10,001 bases of DNA from HRBIN16 sp049969495. Lineage in GTDB: Bacteria; Armatimonadota; HRBIN16. A model generated the notes under the pieces. That model ran no database searches. It was given only the letters and a program-made list of their open reading frames with translations, and was not told where the DNA came from. The stretch covers positions 1 through 10,001 of the forward strand of contig JBMFOT010000092.1 in assembly GCA_049969495.1 (NCBI GenBank). Reading direction: 5' to 3'. Numbering within the stretch: position 1 is the first letter of the stretch; each line of letters opens with the position of its first letter. Below, piece after piece: positions 5,886 to 10,001 of the stretch. The translations under genes and the position numbers were made by a program.

Positions 5886-7421
5886 TTACAGCCAGATACG
5901 CCTGTCCAGACTGCGATACTGAATGGCTTCCGCCACATGCGGCAAGCCAATGTGTTCCTCACCGGCAAGGTCGGCGATGGTGCGCGCCAGTTTCACGATG
6001 CGGTCAAAGGCGCGTGCGCTGATGCCCATCTGCTGGCTTACCTGCCTCAGCATCGCTTTCACATCCTCCGAGAGCGGACAGAACTGGCGCAACATGCGCG
6101 TGGTCATCTGTGCGTTGCAGCGTACGTTCGTGCCTTCAAACCGCTTTTGCTGAATCTCCCGTGCGCGCACCACCCGCTCGCGAATGGCTTCCGACGGCTC
6201 GCCGGGTTGGGTGCGCAGCAGGTCGTCGGGGGTGAGGCGCGGCACTTCGATATGGATGTCAATGCGGTCCAGCAACGGTCCTGATACTCGCTGTTGATAT
6301 TTGCGGATTTGCGTGGGCGAGCAAGTGCACCCGTGCTGAGGGTCACCGAAGTAACCACAGGGACAGGGGTTCATGGCAGCGATCAGCATGAAGCGGGCAG
6401 GGTAGGCGATGCTGGCTTGCACCCGCGCGATGCTCACCACGCCGTCTTCCAGCGGCTGGCGCAGCACCTCCAGCACTTCGCGACGAAACTCCGGCAGCTC
6501 GTCGAGGAAAAGCACCCCGTTGTGCGCCAGGCTTACCTCGCCCGGACGAGGCACACTACCTCCGCCTACCAGCGCGGCGTTACTGCTGGTATGGTGTGGT
6601 GAGCGGAAGGGGCGCGTGGTCAACAGTCCGGTGTTCGGAGGCAACAGCCCGGCGACGCTGTACAGCTTGGTAATCTCGATGGCTTCGTCTACCGTCATCG
6701 GCGGCAAGATGGTGGGCACACGGCGTGCCAGCATCGTCTTGCCGGAACCCGGGGGACCAATCATCACCACGTTATGCCCCCCCGCTGCAGCAACCTCCAG
6801 CGCGCGCTTGACATGGTGTTGCCCTTTCACATCGGCGAAATCCACCTCATACTTTGGCGGTTGCTGTAACAGCTGTTCGGGGTCGTTGCTGAGGGGGGTA
6901 ATGCCGTCGCGCGTGTTCAACAGGGCTACCGCCTCCGCAAGGCTGGCAACAGGGTATACCTGAACATTGCCCACAATCGCTGCCTCAGGGGCATTGGGCG
7001 TGGGCACAATCATGCGCTTGACGCCCTGCTGGCGGGCGTGGATGGCGGTGGGCAACACTCCGGTCACCGGGCGCACGGTGCCGTCCAGCGACAGTTCACC
7101 CAGCACAAACGTTTCGCCCAGCCATTCACCGTCCACCTGCCCTGCTGCTGCCAGGATACCGATGGCGATAGGCAGGTCCAGAGCGGGGCCTTCCTTGCGC
7201 AGGTCGGCAGGAGCCAGGTTGACGGTGATACGGCGCATGGGCCAGTGAAGTCCTGAGTTGCGAATAGCCAGACGAACGCGGTCAATCGCTTCCTGCACCG
7301 CACGGTCCGGTAAACCCACGAGGGTAAACGCCGGCACTCCGCCCGGCTGCATGTCCACTTCTACTTCGATAGTATGCGGTTCAATCCCGTGTACGGTGCC
7401 CGAAAGTACACGAACCAGCAA
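5886..7421 (-). CDS. comM: ComM/YifB family Mg-chelatase-like AAA+ ATPase
   Basis: 511 residues, the family's normal length. ComM is a hexameric DNA helicase that promotes branch migration during natural transformation; the older name YifB reflects similarity to magnesium chelatase. An N-terminal Lon-protease-like S5 domain covers about residues 1-170 and has the typical opening MLVRVLSGTVHGIEPHTIEV. The AAA+ module has Walker A GPPGSGKT (222-229) and Walker B VLFLDELPEF (303-312). A conserved four-cysteine segment follows (C353, C355, C365, C367; NPCPCG and CTCSP), perhaps a zinc site. The C-terminal chelatase domain ends at 511. I chose the TTG at 7421: AGGAGG stands six bases upstream, and this reading starts where the family starts. 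A reading from 7436 would put the Shine-Dalgarno inside the gene. It lies 25 bases after the PilZ regulator's stop, so it is probably co-transcribed. Confidence 0.93.
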   Translation of the reverse strand: MLVRVLSGTVHGIEPHTIEVEVDMQPGGVPAFTLVGLPDRAVQEAIDRVRLAIRNSGLHWPMRRITVNLAPADLRKEGPALDLPIAIGILAAAGQVDGEWLGETFVLGELSLDGTVRPVTGVLPTAIHARQQGVKRMIVPTPNAPEAAIVGNVQVYPVASLAEAVALLNTRDGITPLSNDPEQLLQQPPKYEVDFADVKGQHHVKRALEVAAAGGHNVVMIGPPGSGKTMLARRVPTILPPMTVDEAIEITKLYSVAGLLPPNTGLLTTRPFRSPHHTSSNAALVGGGSVPRPGEVSLAHNGVLFLDELPEFRREVLEVLRQPLEDGVVSIARVQASIAYPARFMLIAAMNPCPCGYFGDPQHGCTCSPTQIRKYQQRVSGPLLDRIDIHIEVPRLTPDDLLRTQPGEPSEAIRERVVRAREIQQKRFEGTNVRCNAQMTTRMLRQFCPLSEDVKAMLRQVSQQMGISARAFDRIVKLARTIADLAGEEHIGLPHVAEAIQYRSLDRRIWL

Positions 7422-7427
7422 CGCAGG

Positions 7428-7433
7428 CCTCCT
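7428..7433 (-). promoter_or_regulatory. Ribosome binding site for the comM TTG start
   Basis: A perfect AGGAGG on the minus strand is followed by six bases and TTG at 7421. It supports a TTG initiation codon rather than the upstream TTG at 7436. Confidence 0.8.
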
Positions 7434-7446
7434 CAAGATTTTGTGT

Positions 7447-8460
7447 TCACGCCTGTTTCAACAGCCTCTCCACCCATTCTGCCAGCGCTTGTCGCATGGC
7501 AGGCGCGAGCCGGGTGAACTTCAGCCCCACATGATAGACCGCCGGTACCCTGTTGGCGATCATCCCGCCCACGTGCACCACCTGCGCTTGCCCAATGAGG
7601 GTAAGGTTTGCCTCGGGCAGCGCCATCTGGAAGGAGACCTCTTCGCCAACGGGCGGTGCCTGCGACAACAGCACGGAGAAACCGCCATGACTCAGGTCGT
7701 ACAGTTCGCCCGTAACCGTCAGCGGAGCGGCTTCACGCTCTTCCCGGATCGAAAACGCCAGGTTGACCTGTCCCTCTTCCACAATGCGCGGGTGCTTGCG
7801 GCGTTGCAGGCGGCGGATGGCGACCGGCTTGCGCAGATACAACGCTTGTCGTGGGGTGGTAGCCAGCTTGATGCGCGAACGAAACTGGTATACACCATCC
7901 CCGCGCGTAAACTGAACAATCGCTATCCCCTGCGACAACACCTCTGTATCCACTACTGCCAGCGGCGGTTCGATCTCCAGCGTGCGGTCGTCTTGCGAGA
8001 TGACGCGCGGTGCATAGGTATACGACCACTCGCCTCGCCGGATGTCCACAACCACCTTCTCACCGTTCTGCAGCAGCATGGATGCTCCCGTCATGGGGGC
8101 AAGGGCGCTGATCTCTCTCCAGATCAGCTCGGTGAACGCCTCCAGGTCAAACGGCTTCTGCAAGACAGCATTCGCTCCCAGACGCGCCGCTTCCTCGTGT
8201 AGCTCGACGTCGTCGAACGCGGTGATGAGCACGCAAGGGAGCTGCGGATTGTCTCGCCGGATTTCGCGCAGTATCTGCACACCGTTCTTGCGCGGGAGCC
8301 GAACATCCAGCACGACCACATCGATCGGTTGTGAGCGGAGGATTTCCAGCGCCTGCACACCCTCATGCGCAATCACGCACTGCAATCCACTTTGCTGCAA
8401 CCTTGCAGCCAGCACCTTGCACAGGTTCACTTCATCGTCCGCTATCAGCACTCTGGGCAT
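7447..8460 (-). CDS. Response regulator with receiver, YcgR-like and PilZ domains
   Basis: 337 residues in three parts. The N-terminal receiver (1-118) has acidic pocket D8/D9, phospho-acceptor D52 (VVLDVRLPRKNG), T80 and K102 (QKP), all intact. A beta-rich middle part (about 128-215) resembles the YcgR-type domain found before PilZ. The C-terminal PilZ domain (about 217-335) keeps both c-di-GMP signatures: RxxxR at R221-R225 (RKHPR) and DxSxxG at D255-G260 (DLSHGG). PilZ proteins bind c-di-GMP and commonly control flagella, type IV pili or exopolysaccharide. This protein should therefore combine phosphorylation and c-di-GMP input. No DNA-binding domain is visible, so output is probably protein-protein. 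Start: ATG at 8460, with only a weak AAAGGGG 12 bases upstream; the frame is open to 8709, but that would run through the promoter region. It follows a DNA-binding-less sigma-54 activator and precedes comM. Confidence 0.88.
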   Translation of the reverse strand: MPRVLIADDEVNLCKVLAARLQQSGLQCVIAHEGVQALEILRSQPIDVVVLDVRLPRKNGVQILREIRRDNPQLPCVLITAFDDVELHEEAARLGANAVLQKPFDLEAFTELIWREISALAPMTGASMLLQNGEKVVVDIRRGEWSYTYAPRVISQDDRTLEIEPPLAVVDTEVLSQGIAIVQFTRGDGVYQFRSRIKLATTPRQALYLRKPVAIRRLQRRKHPRIVEEGQVNLAFSIREEREAAPLTVTGELYDLSHGGFSVLLSQAPPVGEEVSFQMALPEANLTLIGQAQVVHVGGMIANRVPAVYHVGLKFTRLAPAMRQALAEWVERLLKQA

Positions 8461-8507
8461 CGGCTCAGACTTCCCCTTTCGACATGGACCGGGCATCTTT
8501 TCTGATT

Positions 8508-8534
8508 TCAATAATAAATATACAATTCCTGCAT
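8508..8534 (-). CDS. Possible 8-residue leader peptide (MQELYIYY)
   Basis: In the leader between the sigma-54 promoter and the PilZ regulator, AAGGAGA (8551-8545) is followed after ten bases by ATG CAG GAA TTG TAT ATT TAT TAT TGA. The peptide has three tyrosines in the last four residues and is out of frame with the regulator. A good ribosome site with no longer gene attached is the only support. It may instead be chance in an AT-rich leader. Confidence 0.25.
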   Translation of the reverse strand: MQELYIYY

Positions 8535-8576
8535 TCTTAACAGGTCTCCTTGCAAATATATCCGCCCATATATCAC

Positions 8577-8592
8577 TGCAAGTTCCGTACCA
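8577..8592 (-). promoter_or_regulatory. Sigma-54 (-24/-12) promoter for the REC-PilZ regulator
   Basis: On the minus strand, TGGTACGGAACTTGCA matches the RpoN consensus TGGCACG-N4-TTGCW with a single difference (T for C at the fourth base). The invariant GG (8591-8590) and GC (8579-8578) are separated by exactly ten bases, as required. Transcription should start near 8566, leaving a leader of about 105 bases before the ATG at 8460. The site lies 34 bp beyond the stop of the sigma-54 activator gene. The surrounding 8461-8626 gap is clearly more AT-rich than the genes; apart from this site and the small ORF at 8508-8534, I see no further feature in it. Confidence 0.8.
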
Positions 8593-8626
8593 TTCAGAGC
8601 GTTTTTGCCGGAATTTGCAAAAAAAT

Positions 8627-9856
8627 CTAAACGATTTGCACCGTCTTGGTGATAGATTCCGGCAAGAGGTCGGGCGTAAGCCGTTCTGCGTCGATATCAG
8701 CGAGCACAACCGCCCGTTCGATGGCGTTTTCCAGCTCGCGCACGTTCCCGGGCCAGCGGTAATTCATCAGGATGTCCATCGCTTCGGGGGCGACGGATTT
8801 GAGCTGTTTGCCGTTCTCCCTGTTGTACTGCTTCAGAAAGTGTTCCACCAGAAGCGGAATGTCTTCCCTTCGTTCACGCAGGGGAGGCAGGTAAATCTCG
8901 ATGACGTGCAGGCGATAGTACAGGTCGTCGCGGAAGGTTTTCTCCTGCACCATCTTCTCCAGGTCTTTGTTGGTCGCAGCGACGAGGCGCACGTCCACTT
9001 TGATCGGTTTGGTGCCCCCGAGCCGCTCGAACTCGTGTTCCTGCAGCACACGCAGCAATTTCACCTGAATAGCAGGGGTGATCTCTGCGATTTCATCGAG
9101 GAACAGAGTGCCCTTGTGTGCTAGTTCGAACCTCCCCGGCTTTTGTGACGTCGCGCCGGTGAAAGCGTTCTTCTCGTGCCCGAACAACTCGCTTTCGAGT
9201 AAGGTCTCCGGCAGCGCGGCGCAGGACACGGCGATAAACGGCCCGTTCGCCCGATTGCTGTTGCGATGAATGGCTTTGGCAACCAGCTCCTTTCCTGTAC
9301 CGCTTTCGCCGCGAATCAGTACGGTCGCATTGCTCGCCGCGACCTTTCCAATCATCTCATATACTTTCTGCATCGCTTCGCTGGTGCCCACGATACCCTG
9401 AAGATCGAGGGTGTCGCGAGGCCGTTGCGCCTGCTGTAGGATTTCCTCCCTCTGGCGATACTGCTCGGCCGCCCTGTCCACCTTTGCTTTCAGTTCGTCC
9501 AGGTCGATAGGCTTTTCAATATAGTCTATCGCGCCGTCTTTCATTGCCTGTACCGCTGTGCGAACGGTGGGATGCGCGGTGATCATGATAGCCATTACGT
9601 TCGGATACATCTCGCGAACCTTTTGCAGCACTTCCATCCCGTTCATCGCGCCGGGCAGAATCAAATCGACGATTAACAGGTCAACATGCCTCTGTGAAGC
9701 GATTTCCAGTGCACGCTGACCGTGCTCGGCGGTGAGCACGTCGTATTGTTTAGAGAAGTGTGCCTCCAGCACACGACGGTGATTGGCCTGGTCCTCCACG
9801 ATGAGCAGGGTTAACGGTGTGGATTTCTCTGCCGCTATTTTTGCCTTCACTGTCAT
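8627..9856 (-). CDS. NtrC-family sigma-54 activator lacking a DNA-binding domain
   Basis: 409 residues. The receiver domain (about 14-125) has acidic pocket E21/D22, phospho-acceptor D64, T93 and K115. The AAA+ sigma-54 interaction domain (about 152-385) has Walker A GESGTGKE (183-190) and a sigma-54 contact loop NAFTGA (230-235) in place of GAFTGA. It also has Walker B GTLFLDEI (249-256), the region FRDDLYYRL (307-315) with arginine-finger candidates, and sensor II WPGNVREL (368-375). The protein ends about 30 residues after sensor II; the Fis-type helix-turn-helix of ordinary NtrC proteins is absent. No helix-turn-helix-like coding is visible in any frame beyond the TAG. Helicobacter FlgR and chlamydial CtcC are known precedents that work without DNA binding. 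Start: ATG at 9856 or GTG at 9850, after a G-rich ribosome site (about 9857-9864); a TTG at 9868 is unlikely. Only 28 bases follow the kinase stop, so the two are probably an operon and a cognate pair. Confidence 0.92.
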   Translation of the reverse strand: MTVKAKIAAEKSTPLTLLIVEDQANHRRVLEAHFSKQYDVLTAEHGQRALEIASQRHVDLLIVDLILPGAMNGMEVLQKVREMYPNVMAIMITAHPTVRTAVQAMKDGAIDYIEKPIDLDELKAKVDRAAEQYRQREEILQQAQRPRDTLDLQGIVGTSEAMQKVYEMIGKVAASNATVLIRGESGTGKELVAKAIHRNSNRANGPFIAVSCAALPETLLESELFGHEKNAFTGATSQKPGRFELAHKGTLFLDEIAEITPAIQVKLLRVLQEHEFERLGGTKPIKVDVRLVAATNKDLEKMVQEKTFRDDLYYRLHVIEIYLPPLRERREDIPLLVEHFLKQYNRENGKQLKSVAPEAMDILMNYRWPGNVRELENAIERAVVLADIDAERLTPDLLPESITKTVQIV

Positions 9857-9884
9857 ACCCCCCTTCAAGTCTGTACGTGAGCGT

Positions 9885-10001
9885 TTAGAGGTCCGGTATC
9901 CCGGTGCGCAGATTGTCTTCCTCTCTCAGCTCAATGCGGCGAGTGCGGCGTACCGGGTGAACCGGCAGGATAATACGCATCTCGGTTCCAACGCCCACCC
10001 G
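9885..10001 (-). CDS. C-terminal end of a sensor histidine kinase (partial)
   Basis: The minus strand from the right edge is open for 38 residues to a TAA stop; the start lies outside the window. The visible part begins RVGVGTEMRIILPVHPVRR. The G-x-GT-x-x-x-x-x-LP pattern matches the last glycine-rich box and final strand of the HATPase_c domain of histidine kinases (typically GxGTxFxIxLP). An arginine-rich, acidic tail of about 20 residues follows. Its position 28 bases before a response regulator start agrees with a kinase-regulator operon. The sensory domain, and so the signal, cannot be seen. Confidence 0.72.
   Translation of the reverse strand, partial: RVGVGTEMRIILPVHPVRRTRRIELREEDNLRTGIPDL

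Noticed and set aside
8613..8660. Seven-T tract after the sigma-54 activator stop (minus strand) as an intrinsic terminator
   Set aside because: The only hairpin before it, CACC/GGTG, has four base pairs and sits about 15 bases from the tract.
8461..8709. 83-residue N-terminal extension of the REC-PilZ regulator
   Set aside because: It would overlap the activator gene's end and code through the sigma-54 promoter. The residues are basic and cysteine-rich with no domain, and receivers normally begin within a few residues of the start.
1..10001. CRISPR arrays, transposase genes, toxin-antitoxin pairs, rRNA
   Set aside because: No regularly spaced repeats, no transposase or toxin-antitoxin motifs and no rRNA-like sequence were seen on either strand.

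Overview
The window looks like a stretch of chromosome from a GC-rich, probably non-proteobacterial bacterium. Three features suggest an Armatimonadota-type or similar environmental, possibly thermophilic, lineage: a C-terminal dockerin-like repeat on a putative secreted protein, a Uma2-family (DUF820) protein with a charged coiled tail, and a Streptomyces/Thermus-type class I xylose isomerase. This assignment is an inference from gene content only; no rRNA or other phylogenetic marker was tested.

Left part (1-3560): the end of a dockerin-bearing protein converges on a leftward pair, a secreted ThuA-like protein and a XerD-type tyrosine recombinase joined by an ATGA overlap. A 331-bp divergent intergenic region follows, carrying a strong 12-bp hairpin and one copy of a 30-bp dispersed repeat. 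It leads rightward into xylA. Just after the xylA stop, in the same reading frame, is what looks like a decayed fragment of a formylglycine-generating-enzyme/SUMF1-type gene, lying against the 3' end of tRNA-Gln.

Middle (3561-5885): tRNA-Gln(CTG), on the minus strand with an encoded CCA, has a very good sigma-70 promoter whose -35 box overlaps the stop codon of rarA. The replication-repair ATPase gene rarA reads leftward. The Uma2-family gene reads rightward from a divergent spacer that holds the second copy of the dispersed repeat.

Right part (5886-10001), all on the minus strand and read from the right edge: the C-terminal end of a sensor histidine kinase, an NtrC-like sigma-54 activator with no DNA-binding domain, a receiver-PilZ response regulator, and the competence-type ATPase comM/yifB. 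The 166-bp AT-rich gap between the activator and the PilZ regulator contains a near-consensus sigma-54 (-24/-12) promoter pointing at the PilZ regulator and comM.

The most interesting reading is a compact signalling circuit. A kinase would phosphorylate a DNA-binding-less activator, which would fire the sigma-54 promoter directly downstream. That promoter would express a second phospho-receiver protein with an intact c-di-GMP-binding PilZ signature, together with the transformation helicase ComM.
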